This document shows positions 10,819 to 22,639 of a stretch of DNA of 64,000 bases, piece after piece. The position numbers were made by a program, and so were the translations under genes. Source of the stretch: Hsuehochloa calcarea (taxonomy: Eukaryota > Streptophyta > Magnoliopsida > Poales > Poaceae); NCBI GenBank assembly GCA_036346395.1, contig CM070602.1, positions 17,493,098 to 17,557,097 of the forward strand. The letters are read 5' to 3'. Under the pieces are notes generated by a model. That model saw only the letters and a list, made by a program, of their open reading frames with translations, was not told the DNA's origin and made no database searches. Numbering within the stretch: position 1 is the first letter of the stretch; every line of letters starts with the position of its first letter.

Positions 10819-13800
10819 AATGGAATTCGACCTCAATTCTAACCGCAACTAATACCGTAACGAATTTCCAAGGAGTTGAATTCAACGGATTTAACTTGTA
10901 CCGAAACAAACGGTTCGATATCGCCGCGCATGCAGACTCTATCTCCCAAGTAGCCTCTCTCTCGGAATAGAGAAACCACAAAGCAAAGATGTGAAGCGAC
11001 GTCTGACCTAACAATCAACTTGAACTTTCTAGGTACACTCATCAGAAGAGGATCGAAGGTAAGACCTTACTCGATTTTCAACGTGTTTAACTTAATCTCA
11101 AACTTTGAATGGTCCTGCTGCTCTCAAGACCAAAGACGCACCTTACGCTATGTGCTTCACGTATGTACCGTGACGGTCAAAGCGATAAGCCGACTTCCTA
11201 ATTTCTTCTCTCACGAAATGAAGAGAATCCAATCGAAAATAGAGAGTTCTCATCGCAACCACGCAATGTTAACTCTTCACCAAAAAGGTTAAATCCCAAA
11301 TGTGATTATTCATCAGTAAAGCAATTCCACTTCCAATGAATCAATTTGTGAAAGAACACAACGAAAACCAAAAGAGAAATTTGCTTGAATACTCAAATCA
11401 AATATTTCTTTTACTCCGATCGAATGGAAAGATTCACCATGCCAACACGACCCCAACTCAAAGTGCGTAAAACACTTATCAACAAAGACAAAACCCAAAC
11501 GAGAAGCAAGGAAACGCATCATTTTCCGAGAAACATCCTTTCTTCCGCTTCTCTCTTGAGGAGTAAAACTTCTCTCCAATATTGGAATTCGAATTCATCG
11601 CATACCTCAAAAGATTAAACCTCTTAATTGAACATTATCAAATTATGCTCAAACTGAAATACATCATCCACACCATGGTGGAGAGACTCCATTGAATTTT
11701 TTTTGATTGCTCTAGACATCTCGTTCTACTATTCAACCTTAATTTGATTAAAGGCACCCAAAGCGCCACAGGATAGATACCACACAATCACATTACCTCA
11801 AATTTTCAAGAACAACTCAGAATCGTTAGTACGCATGCTAATGTACTGCTTCAAAAGGGTCCTAGCATAAACAAATGCAAGGCCCAGATTTAACTTCCAA
11901 AACCTCTACAATAGATTGCTCTTATAACTGATAGTGAAATCATCGAATTAAATCTCCAACATTACCACCATTCTAACATACTCACTCATTGACATCATCA
12001 GAAATCACCCACACCATCTCGCAATGCTATCCAATTGCGTTACTCTATAAATTCAATCAAGGTTTCCATACCTCCGATAATCACCAACCTTTCAATCCTG
12101 AATTGAAGTTCTGGAATTTCACTATACCAGGTGTTAATCAGCCGTAACACTTTTCAGACTTACTTCGAAGCCAAACATTCCATGTGAATCAATATTATTT
12201 TTTTCCTCAAGAGATACAGATCAAATCAATTTCACATTCTTCTACTCCTCCAATAACTTGGTAGCAAAATATCACCACTACCAAAACTTAACCACCACCA
12301 AACAGTTGCCAATAAACGCTTTGTAAAACCCTGCAACAAAACTTTTGGGTCTTTCTCAAAAGAAAGAGGCGAATAAGGACAAGCTTCACACACGTAAAAA
12401 CGTTGTTCATCACGGCGAGCAAGAAACCATAAGAAATATTCGATAAAGGTGACTTTAGAAAACGGAAATTGAGTTCACAGTTGAGGGAACACATTCCTCA
12501 GAAGATAATAGCAAATAACAACCGATAAGAAAACGGCATTACGATTGAAACTCGAAATCTTTTGAGTGAAAAGGGCAGAAAAATTTAGGCAATGAACTCA
12601 TTGAACCTAGGTGGAGTCCACAATTGAAAACATGAGCCTCACAAGAAGAGAATGTCGGATCTTTACAGATAAGAACAACGAGCATTCAAGATCAAAACGC
12701 CGCATCATCAAGAACCATTATAACTCGCAACAAATCGTTTTACGTGGCAAACTTCGTTTATCATAATTAATCGGACCTCCAATAGGTCATGAACACAAAA
12801 CTCAAATTGAATCATTTTGGAAACATCAAGAAAGGTGGTCAAACTTCTTTCTCTATAAAAGAATCAACCTTACTCTCACATTCTTGATCGTGTCAATAAA
12901 CCTTCTAAAGGGAACATGACAAATCGGGTCATAAAATTTTCAACATCAAATGGAATTGTAATAACAACTTATTCTAGAAAAGAATTCGCACGAAAACCAC
13001 AAAGTTGAACAAACGTCACACCCAAAGACTACCAAACTCTAGAGAAAGGGATTTCGACACTTTTCTTTCCAAAGGGAGGTTCTAAACTCCAACACTCCAA
13101 ATATTCCAAAGAAATGAACATAGTCGAAATTTTCTTCAATGAACTTTGTGAAAGGAAATTTTCATTCTTCGAACTGTCAAACGGATAACCGAGCTACCCT
13201 TATCAACAAGAGAGATAGGGCTAACATAAAGAGAACGATCTTGTCAAGAATAACGTTCACAAACAGCAATGAGAGCTCCGCAGCCAGAAAGGCAAGAAAC
13301 TATTTTGAAAAACAAATAGGGTCTAATAGAAACCCGTAGCCCACAATCTTTGTTTGGGTGCAACCCCCCGACTTAAGTATAACCAAGCACTCCAAAAGGG
13401 TTTTAACGCTTTTCTTCAGAAAAGAGATGCATCAAATTTCAACAAGCAGAGGGTTCCAAAAGGAATACATTGAGCCAATGCTTTCTCGTGTAAACGATCT
13501 TGCAACAAGAATTCTCATTAGGCAAACCATCAAACGAGTAAATGAGTCGCTCTTTTCCAATGAGAAAGAAAGAACAACTATAAAAATATCAATGTTGCCA
13601 ATTTACAAACATCATTCGTAGTAAAAACAATTCGGCAATCGAAAAACAATAATATTTTCGGAGTACCATTAAAGGCCTATTTAAACTCGTCTACCAACAT
13701 CATGAACCCAAGAGAAATTCATCAATCGCCACCGGACAAGAATTTGTCAAATTCGAAAATCAAGGAAGAGAACGACGTACTAAAGCAGCCCAAGAGAAAT

Positions 13801-14509
13801 ATGCAAGATCAATACACACTTGATAAAGAACTTGCAAAAGAAGTCTTCCAATACCGATATTCCAAACGAACAAATGAGTTAAATTTCCTCAATAGGGGTA
13901 AAACAAGTCTTTTGTGAAAAGAGGAATCTTGCATTTGAACTATGCTCACGTGGAGCAGAAATATCACAATAGTCGAAAGGGCAATATTTGTTTCAAAGAA
14001 CGAATCGAGAACTGCTGAGCTTGCCTTCTTCATTAAAACCCCAATTTCAAAAGAATTCACGAACCGCCAGAACCACAACCAGAAACCGGATATCGGTTCG
14101 AGAAAGGCAACAAGTTCATCAATGAGCTCATGCTCAATACAGAGCTTATGGAACAGAGGTAATAAGTTCTCTAATATCATACTACAAACAGTGGTGTAGC
14201 CTGGCAAAATCCAGGACATCAACCACGAACTCAAATGATCAACGCCACAAATAAACGCATAACTAATGCAATCAATTATGAATATATATATTTATATCGG
14301 ATCATCTCATGACGATCATAGAATAATTTCATAGATAGAGGTTATCACATCATATCATGGTTTAACACATCATAGCACAACACAATTTAACAACGACTCA
14401 ATACTCGAGTCACCACAATTGAAATGCGGAAGCAACAGTTTACCCAACCCTCCTAATGTGCACAAGGTGTCAATTTAATATGTTTGAATGAACCACGGAC
14501 CTAAAGCCC
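10819..14509 (-). other. LARD internal region, apparently non-coding
   Basis: About 3.7 kb of AT-rich sequence. No retroelement protein motifs were found on either strand. The part nearest the polypurine tract (about 10808-12800) is recognisably conserved with 42732-44750; for example the block near 11740-11850 matches the reverse complement of about 43940-44030 well. The open frame at 13809-14234 (minus) uses a TTG start and is hydrophobic and unlike gag. Confidence 0.75.
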
Positions 14510-14520
14510 GCTCGATACCA
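14510..14520 (-). other. LARD primer-binding site
   Basis: Minus-strand TGGTATCGAGC lies three bases inside the LTR end (TGTTACA). It approximates the initiator-Met tRNA site TGGTATCAGAGC. Confidence 0.75.
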
Positions 14521-14523
14521 ATC

Positions 14524-16948
14524 TGTAACACCACGCTATTCGGAAGCCAAGATGTCACGCAAAACTATCAAACTACTAAGAATAGCATTAAAGTGGATTA
14601 TCTGATTCAATCAACAATAATTTCTAAAGAATGACAATAAACGATCACCAGATTCATGGAAAAGAATGGATAAACAGATATAATACCACGAACAGTCAAG
14701 CAATACCAAAGTTGGATTATTACAAATCTGGAAATTTATTTAACAAGTTGGCTTGACTGAAAGGTAATAATAATTATTCTGATTGGATAAAAGTGAAGTG
14801 CAGTGTGCCGAACTACCCCAACAAATCACCTTGTCTTCTCCTCAATTACCTAATTAAAACATACAAAGCAAGGGTGAGTCGAAGACTCAAACAAGTACAT
14901 ACAAGAATAATCAAACATAGAGTGGACAACACAATCTAGTTGAATTACGAACAAATCTTGGAACACATATATGATTGAATGGAATGAATACATGAATGGA
15001 TGGAATGAAAGAATGCATTGAAGGAATGGACTAATCACAACTTATACCGGTATAGCGAGTGATACACCCGTCGGTGTTCACTTAAGCCCGTACTTCACAA
15101 AGTACGGGGACCCAATCACCGTATGAAGAACGTTTCATACGGGTGTCCAAGTTGCCACATTGGAATGGTGGTCAACACTACCCACATTGGAATGGTGGGT
15201 TTTCAAATGCCCATCTGGAATTGATGAGTCTTTCAAATGCCCATACTTGGAATTGATAGGACTTACTAAAAGAATCCACTCCGTGGTCATAATGAATTTT
15301 ATGAATGAATATGATGATTTCTCATGGTATGAATGAATAACACACATTAGTGGAAAAGACACATGGCATTCAACAACATGTGTAAACAAGTATGAGTATG
15401 CATTCCCACACAACATAATATATCAAGGATGCCACACAAGTTAGTTGCATGTAATGGAATGCAACAACTGAAATGAATGCTAATTCTTTAATCACAAGAA
15501 TCATCTTCTTGAAATGAAATAAACATCAGGATGGATAGAAAAAGGCATTCACAATTTATCCCAACATCAAGCAAACAATTGAAAACATCACCAAACAGCA
15601 TAGGGTACTTGCCTTCCGCGATGTGACGTAATAGGAGGACACGAAGATGCCCCTCCACTCACCGCCTCACCGTCTACACAAATGTATAATCGAAATAAGA
15701 ATAACAAGGTATGACATTGCTACAAGAGCCCTTCCATCCCCTCTATCTCTCCCACCCAAACAACGGGATCAATTTTACCAAGTTTACCCAACAGCCCGAT
15801 TACCGCTAAACTGGCAGCGATACTAGAAAAATCACCATTAATTATCTGTAACTCCAAAAGACCTGAAACCAGTGCTCACTGAATCTTAACAGATCAGGCT
15901 ACAAAACATTAGTTGGCGGAATCCCCTGATTCAGCCAAAACAGAGGGCTAATTAACAGCTAAGCACAACCCATCTACGTCTGTCCAGAATACAGATCAGA
16001 GATAAAGAAAACGGCGTAACTTTCAACCTATTGATCCAATGAGAATGATTTTTATCAGCTTGGAAAGATAATTTTAAGGGCTAAAATAACTTAGTTGGGT
16101 GAAGGTTCTGATTCGGCCCCTAATTTGAACAAAACTGAGGTACAAACCTACTGACCTCAGTTTTCAGACAGACCGGACAGTTCGTAATAAAAAATTCATA
16201 TCTCCCAAACTACAGATCGGATTTTCCTAATCTCAGTGCCAAAAGAAAGCTAACGTTCCCAGGAATAAAACTCTAGAAGGGAAAAACCCCAGATTTGGTC
16301 TCTACAGTAGTCTAAACAATAGATGAAAACACTAACAATTATCTGCCCAAAATTCAGAACAGTGGTAAAGAAATATCATAACTTTCATTATACAGATCCA
16401 ATGGAGAAGAGCTTTATCAGCTTTGAAAGATAATTTAAAGGGCTACAATAACTTATTTGGGTGGAGGTTCTGGAAATGCCTCTAACTAAATCAAAACCTA
16501 GGATCAAACCGATAGATCTTTCTCGTCAGACAGACAGAATAGTGCGCACTAAAAAATCATATCTCCTAAACCGTAAGGCGGAATCATGTGATCTCGGTGG
16601 CTATGGAAAGCTAAGAACAATACCTACAACTTTCTAAGAGATGGACAGGACAGAAAATGAACGCATCTTACCCAAAATCGACGTACAAGGCGGTGCACAG
16701 CAATGGGGAAGGGGGCGGCGGCTCCAAAGGGGGGGAGGGGGAGAGAAATGTGGAGTTTAGGGTTTGGGGGGTGGGAACCCCCCCTCTTATGGCCAGCCAC
16801 CACATGGGCCCCTCCTGGGCCGTGGCCCAGGCCCAGGTTGCTGTGAAATTAGAGAAAACCCCCCAGTGAAAAGATGATTCTGGTTTTTCGATTAGCTCCC
16901 TCTTCCGAAACTTTTTCTAATAAGCCGAATCACCTTCGGGGTATTACA
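14524..16948 (-). repeat. LARD 5' LTR
   Basis: 2425 bp, partner of 8393-10807. The plus strand starts TGTAACACCACG and ends GGGGTATTACA. Confidence 0.93.
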
Positions 16949-16953
16949 AGAAG
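16949..16953. repeat. Target-site duplication AGAAG (right)
   Basis: Exact copy of 8388-8392. Copia A integrase coding resumes immediately after it. Confidence 0.9.
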
Positions 16954-17700
16954 TCAAAAGCCTCGTCCTTAGAAGCCAGAAAATAAACCCATGAATACCT
17001 GGAGAAATCATCCACAATCACCAGCACATACCATTTCCTTCCAGCTGACTGAACTCTAAAAGAACCAACAGTGTCTAAATGCAGAAGCTGTCCTGGTCCA
17101 TCAGTCATCACCAAGATAAGAGGTGGATGGGAAGCAGACACTATCTTACCATGTCTACAGGGCGAGCACACAAGATCTCTAACAGCATTCAACCTAGGCA
17201 AACCTCTAATCAAATCCTTGCAACTGACTCTAAACAGATGATCAAAGCCTATATGCCCAAGTCTACGATGCCACAAAACAAGATCATGAGAATCAGAGGC
17301 TACAAGACATATATGACTGGAAGCTGAAGAAATACTGAAATTTGCACAACAGATCTTCTCAAACCTGGAGATCTCAAAGACAAGTTCACCCGAGGAATCT
17401 AGAACTCTACACTCACCACTTTTAAATCTTACTTCTAGACCCTCATCAAGCAGCTGAGAAACAGATAGCAGATTATACCTCAACTTACTTACCAAAGCGA
17501 CGTCTTTAAGCATGAACTTGTTGTTGACGCGCACAGTGCCCTTGGCTGTCACGGTCCCGGTAGAAGCACCACTAAAAGTAATCAATTCATTGCCGGATGC
17601 ACGTGTGAGGAACGAGAACCATCTAGAATCTCTGGTCATATGTCGAGAACACCCGGAGTCAACAAGCCATATGTCCTCCTTCCTCGCACGACGGACCTAA
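16954..17700 (-). pseudogene. Copia A pol, protease and integrase N-half
   Basis: Reading minus from about 17700, the protease active-site motif VDSGCSRHMTRD appears, followed by the protease body, the GAG-pre-integrase region with its histidine/cysteine zinc motif (WHRRLGHIGFDHL, then CSPCRHGK), and the start of the integrase core with HLDTVG and VIVDDFSRYSWVYFL. It breaks at DEAFDFL, where the LARD inserted. A stop codon lies just upstream of the protease motif, between it and the gag frame. The other half of integrase is at 7138-8387. Confidence 0.9.
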
Positions 17701-17768
17701 AAAGCACAAGCAGAAAACATTTGTGCCTCAGTACTGGGGTTAGTGATGAAAGATCTAGGAATCCAGTA

Positions 17769-19682
17769 CTAAGATGCACGATGCCTGGGAACAACAGTAG
17801 AAGCAGCAAAAAAATAATCAGGAACAAAATCATAAGAATGCACACGAGAACCACCTAGACCTCTCCGAAACGATCTACCAAAAGATCGATACTCCCCCTG
17901 TCTAGATGCTACCCGTGGTTTCTCCTCACGATATCCTAAACCAGAATGCTGCCTAGACCCACCAAAAGAGTCAACAAAGTTCTCTACAAACCTAGGCCTA
18001 TATGTAGTACGAAAAATAGGGTGCCTGGCTCTAGAGACTACAGCAGGTGAAGGGACTCCTCTAATGGTTCTCAAAGTGATCATTCTCTCTTTTCTCTCAA
18101 TCTTTGCTCTCCGGAAGTAGAACTCAACAGTATCACCATCTTTCTTGCAGAAAGTGCAATGATACTTGACCTTTTGAGGGGTCTGTACTGATGAAACAGA
18201 AGCACCTTTGTTGCTAGAAGTGGTTTGGGCAAAACCCGCAGATCTAAAGACAACCTTAGATGGGTTAGGGGGTTCTACCTCAAATAGGCCATTCTCAATA
18301 ACTCTTGCAACCTTAGGTTGGTGGTTCTTGGAATGCTCTAGGGAACTAAAACCTAGGCCACTATTCATCTTACTCACTTTAGATTGGTCAAGAATCATGT
18401 TGAGTTTCTTTTTCCCACCAGTAAGCCTATCAAGAGTCACTTTGAGGTAATCATTTTTTTTTGCTAAATCCTCACATTTAGTGCACCTTTTTGACTTGAT
18501 TGCCTCATCATACTTACTCTTAAAAAGAGTTACTTCTACTTTAATGGCCTCACAAGACACACAATAGGAATCTCTAATCCTATTCAACTGCTCTTTAAAC
18601 TTAACTCTAAAAGCCTCTTGTATCTTGCCAACAATTGATTCAACTTCAGCATGCAAGACACAACAGGAAGAGTCAATAACTTTCTTGGAATCAGTGATAG
18701 TCATAGATTTTTCAAGTTTAGCTTTTTCTTCTAGAGTCTTGTTTAGTGCTTCAATTTCAGTTGTGAACTTAGGACAATTTTCACATGATGCAGCTCTAGA
18801 GTACATAACTATTTCTGTCATCTCTCGCATTTTAATCCTGTTATTCTTACAATGAGAGCAAGTGTGACTAGCATCAAATTTTTGCACTTCTTTTAAGGCG
18901 CTATCCAATTTTAATTCAAGCAAAGCACAGTTTGAGCCAAATAAAGGAATAGCATCCAAAGTAGTCACATCAAGAAAAATGGCATCCATGCAAACAGAAC
19001 TAGACTTGAGAGATTCTAGTTCATCAAGAGCATCTTTTAATTGATTCACAACAGGGGAATGAGCAGATTTTAAACTTGTCAATTCATTAAGCAAGCTAGA
19101 GCAGGAATCACAAACATTATCAGGATTAATGGATTTGAGCCTAACAACTTCTAGGTTCAAGTTATCAATCATAGTGTAATGTTTCTTAATCATTTTAGCT
19201 TGCTTATGCAGTTTTTGTTCAGTAAGAACCAAAGCCCGTTTCATATCAGCAAGCGAAGGGCATACCTCATCGGGATCACTGAAGGGGTCCTCGTCATTGG
19301 AGGAGTCAGTGTCGTGGCTGTTCTTGGCCATGAAACACATGCCGGTAAAGTCATAAGCCTTCTTCTTGCCACGGGAGTCACTCTCATCGTCCTCCGTCTC
19401 CGAGTCCACATCGCTCATGTTCATATTCTCAAGAGCGGTAAGGACCCGGCTGACAAACTTGCGATAGTTTGTCTTCTTGGGTTTCGCATCCCTCGCTTGA
19501 GGATACCTTCGTGACTCCTTCTCCTCCTTGCCCTTCAGCTTGGGGCACCTGGAGCGAATGTGGTTTGGCTCACCACATTCAAAGCATGTGATAGGTCCAC
19601 CTCTCCTCCAGTTCCTGAACTTGTTGTAAGCTCTCGTGAATTTGGTGGATAGGAGGGCTAAATCATCTTTAGGTAGTTTCAA
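17769..19682 (-). CDS. Copia A gag C-region: zinc knuckle and Cys-pair coiled coil
   Basis: A 637-codon open frame belonging to Copia A. Residues 33-46 form a CCHC knuckle (CFECGEPNHIRSRC). An acidic stretch follows (about 90-135), then a long heptad-like, lysine/glutamate/leucine-rich region (about 145-430). This carries C-x-x-C pairs at about 191/194, 275/278, 300/303, 374/377 and 400/403. A second knuckle-like site at 509-522 has its last two ligands replaced (His to Asp, Cys to Tyr). An arginine/glycine-rich tail leads toward the protease. The domain is probably an extended gag, for nucleic-acid binding and particle assembly, made as one polyprotein with pol. The upstream gag frame is shifted and the element cannot be active. 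Confidence 0.85.
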   Translation of the reverse strand: MKLPKDDLALLSTKFTRAYNKFRNWRRGGPITCFECGEPNHIRSRCPKLKGKEEKESRRYPQARDAKPKKTNYRKFVSRVLTALENMNMSDVDSETEDDESDSRGKKKAYDFTGMCFMAKNSHDTDSSNDEDPFSDPDEVCPSLADMKRALVLTEQKLHKQAKMIKKHYTMIDNLNLEVVRLKSINPDNVCDSCSSLLNELTSLKSAHSPVVNQLKDALDELESLKSSSVCMDAIFLDVTTLDAIPLFGSNCALLELKLDSALKEVQKFDASHTCSHCKNNRIKMREMTEIVMYSRAASCENCPKFTTEIEALNKTLEEKAKLEKSMTITDSKKVIDSSCCVLHAEVESIVGKIQEAFRVKFKEQLNRIRDSYCVSCEAIKVEVTLFKSKYDEAIKSKRCTKCEDLAKKNDYLKVTLDRLTGGKKKLNMILDQSKVSKMNSGLGFSSLEHSKNHQPKVARVIENGLFEVEPPNPSKVVFRSAGFAQTTSSNKGASVSSVQTPQKVKYHCTFCKKDGDTVEFYFRRAKIERKERMITLRTIRGVPSPAVVSRARHPIFRTTYRPRFVENFVDSFGGSRQHSGLGYREEKPRVASRQGEYRSFGRSFRRGLGGSRVHSYDFVPDYFFAASTVVPRHRAS

Positions 19683-20450
19683 GTTGCTCGTCGCTCAAAG
19701 AATGCAAAGCTGATAAAGAAAAACCCGATGAGCTAACATCCAAAGAACCAGAAGAGCTACCCTTAGATTGGTCGACCACTAAAGCCATCGATTCTGTCTT
19801 GGGGAGACGCGAGATAAAATCAATCTCATGCGTCTTCAACCTCGAGTATAGCTTATCCATGGTAAGCTCACTCATGACAGTGTTGTCATTTATAGATGTG
19901 ATTTTCATCCCCCATACTTTCACATCAAGAGCACCCAAAAGCTGGCGTGCATTTTCTGACTCAGAAAAAATAAGGTCAACAGCGCGGAGATCATGAAGAA
20001 TCTTAGAATCTTAGAAAATCTTCCCCACCGCTCATCTAAAGACTCACCAGATCTTTGCTCGATCTTGGGGTATATTTTCTTGAGTTGGTTCTGTCTCACT
20101 TCCTTGATCGCAGTGGAGCCCTCGTGATAATCACAGAGAGTCCGCCAGATCTCATGAGCAGACCACAAATAAGCGACACGCTCAAACTCCGATCGACTAA
20201 GGCCTTGGATCAAAAAAATTCAAGCCTTGCTGTTGGTCTCCACATCTGGAGTGATCACATCGTCATCGGCTAGCACGACATAAGGATTTTTTACCTTAAG
20301 ACAAATTGCGTGCCCTTGAGCCTCGATGTAGGCCTGCATTCGGGCCTTCCAATAAGCAAAATCAACTCCATCAAAAATATGTAGTTTGGTTGAATACTTG
20401 TCAGTCGCTATGGCTCCAAAGACCGATTAAGATCTATGAGAAGAGCTAAC
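19669..20450 (-). pseudogene. Copia A gag N-terminal region (UBN2-like, frameshifted)
   Basis: Two overlapping minus frames (19920-20213 and 19669-19938) encode a Copia gag core: ARP-like segments around SAHEIWRTLCDYHEGSTAIKE, KIEQRSGESLDERWGRFSKI, and TMDKLYSRLKTHEIDFI. The remainder toward 20450 matches the region around the gag start. At least one frameshift (near 19930-20030, where a short ATCTTAGA repeat is duplicated) and other breaks are present. Confidence 0.8.
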
Positions 20451-20465
20451 CGGGCTCTGATACCA
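20451..20465 (-). other. Copia A primer-binding site
   Basis: Minus-strand TGGTATCAGAGCCCG matches the initiator-Met tRNA site and sits two bases inside the LTR boundary at 20468. Confidence 0.9.
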
Positions 20466-20467
20466 CT

Positions 20468-22135
20468 TGTAGGACCGAAAAGGCGACTAGAGGGGGGTGA
20501 ATAAGCGCTTTCTCGATTTTTCATCTTAATCAAATTCAACACGCACTTTTCTCCTATAGCTATGAAATCTAAGAAGATCAGTAAATGCATAGAGTAAGCC
20601 TTGTGCTGAATCCGATTACCCCCTTAACCACAAGACTCAACAGAAAGAATTGATCTCAGGTAGACCGGTCTGACCGACTACCATCGTCGCGATCTCTCGA
20701 AGTCGGCGGTCCGACAGCGCCAATCAAGCGGTCCAATTGTTGTGATCGATCACGCAAGATAAAATCGGTCGGACCGATTTAGTCCAGTAGCACTGCACAA
20801 TGCCCAAATCCAAAACAAAAGTTGGACCGCCGGCATAAAATCGGTCGGACCGATTTAGTCCAGTAGCACTGCACAATGCCCAAATCCAAAACAAAAATTG
20901 GTCCAACTTTTGATTCAACCAATGAAACTTGACCAAACTTGGAGCACACCTCCCTAAGGATATCTAGGACCTATTCCTAGCGACGATCGTCCAGATCCAC
21001 TTCAAAGAATTGATCTCTTTAGGTTTCACCAAAGAAGTGTTCAAAACCTAGAAATATGAAAAACTTGATCCAAAACTTGCTTGTGGGGGATTGAAGATTT
21101 AGATGGTTCTAGGAGTATTCCCACACATCATAGCAAGGTAAATGAGGTCAAGAGACCAACCAAAAACAACCGGATCAAGGAAGCACCAAAATCATCAAAA
21201 GATAGAAGAAAACATATGAGACTTCATCCTTGAACAAACATCCATAGATCGATTGATTCAAGATGTTGCTTGTCAAAGCCACTCCCTCAAGGAGGACAAG
21301 AGCTCAATCAAAGAGAACACAAACAAATCTCTCTCTAAACCCAAGCCTCTCCTCTCCTCTCCAAACCCTAGAAAATTTAGGGTTTTCTCAAATGAATGCT
21401 TGGGGGGGTTTTTCCAACTCCCCCCTTCTATTATAGGAAGACCTAGAGTTTCTAGTGGGCCCCCATTAAGGCTCAATACAAATGGGACACACACACACAA
21501 ATCTGTTGAAGCAATCGCCTGCTTCACCACGTGTAGGTTGATCAGCGGCTCTCATCATGTCGGTAAGTCTCTCCCGTCCGAATCCCATCGGAACCTTCAA
21601 GACACTTGCACTGACTCCCGCGCCGCTTGATCCAACCAGCTGCAACGAACTGCCCGTTCGAACCATCTTGTCCATTCTGCACAATGCTTGAGTCACACGA
21701 CTCCACCCGGCATCCATGATCGTTCTGGACCTTAGCTCTCCATGCTTAGTCCCGATCCTCCTCACCGTTGACGTCGTTGACCTGCAAGCCACCTGCACAA
21801 CAATAGACAAACAAATCGTCTCCGGGAACAAGCTCTTCACAACTTGACTCACATTAGCTCAACCATGTAATATGCAACATTAAAGCATTAAAAATCATAC
21901 AATAGACACCATCAAAACACAACAATTCCAAAGTGGCCGAAGTTCAAGTGGAAGCCGGTCTGACTGCCATACCCACCGGTCGGACCGATTTCACGCCGGT
22001 CCGACCAATTTCATAACGCCAGTCTGACCGCTCAAAATGACATAGCCAAATTTTCAACTTGAAAATCCGAAACTCTCTGGAATTTTCAAATGAATAGAAC
22101 TTTTGACTAGGAGCTCCAAAAATTATTTGACCACA
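20468..22135 (-). mobile_element. Copia A 5' LTR
   Basis: About 1668 bp. On the minus strand it starts TGTGGTCAAA at 22135 and ends GGTCCTACA at 20468. It contains several copies of CGGTCNGACCG-like palindromes (20660-20900, 21955-22035) and a near-perfect ~75-bp direct repeat at about 20760-20900 (TCGGTCGGACCGATTTAGTCC...). A TATAATAG-like box is near 21431-21438 (minus). The next bases, TCCAG (22136-22140), would be its target duplication; the partner was lost with the 3' end of the element. Confidence 0.85.
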
Positions 22136-22639
22136 TCCAGGAGAGTATGGGCCGGTCGAAGCGGTCGGCGCTGAAGAAAAAGGCAGTGGACCGGGAAGGA
22201 ATTCGGCCCAACCACTGTTTCGGATTTTCGAGAGCTTTACCCATTAAAATAATTCAAATAATTCAATATGGCTTTAGAAAATAGCAAATAAAGTCCAACA
22301 AACATGGAAAAATTCACAAAAATTCCCTGAGTCATTTTGGACTTAAATAAAATATTTTCAACTCAAAGCTAGTAATTAATTTTTGTACATAATTTATTTT
22401 TGCATGAAAATAATTAGGGGAAAGTTTTTAAAATTTTAGAAAATTTGAAAAATAATTAAATTTTATTTTCCAACTTTAAATCCAATAGAAACCCATAAAA
22501 CTCAATAAATTTTATTTTTGGCTTTTTAAAATCTTGGAAATTCAAGAGAAGCAATAAAACTCTTTTAAATTTCAGAAAATCTAATAAAATAATAATTTTA
22601 TTAATTTTATTTTTGGTAACAGAACTTTGGTATATTACA
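22136..22639 (-). mobile_element. X LTR, right copy, outer (5') part
   Basis: Reverse complement of 1316-1814. On the minus strand it begins TGTAATATACCAAAGTTCTG at 22639. It is separated from the rest of its LTR (5066-7137) by Copia A. The flanks of the X insertion are ACACT (1311-1315) and ACCCG (22640-22644), a poor but possible old target duplication. Confidence 0.8.

Larger units (their letters stand above)
8393..16948 (-). mobile_element. LARD-type non-autonomous LTR retrotransposon
   Basis: This is an 8556-bp element with two nearly identical LTRs of about 2.42 kb, a 5-bp target duplication, and a primer-binding site and polypurine tract showing minus orientation. The 3716-bp internal region (10808-14523) has no zinc knuckle, protease, reverse transcriptase or integrase; its longest open frame is 141 codons and unlike gag. 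By structure it belongs with large retrotransposon derivatives (LARDs), which need enzymes supplied by another element. High LTR identity by eye suggests a recent insertion. A 5'-truncated relative is at 42732-46920. Confidence 0.88.

Noticed and set aside
13809..14234. 141-codon minus frame in the LARD interior, near where gag would start
   Set aside because: Starts with TTG, is hydrophobic and aromatic-rich, and has no gag or zinc-knuckle motif. Its conservation cannot be tested because the second copy lacks this part.
20451..20465. tRNA-like match at primer-binding sites
   Set aside because: Only the short stretch complementary to the tRNA 3' end is present at each site; no cloverleaf, so no tRNA gene.
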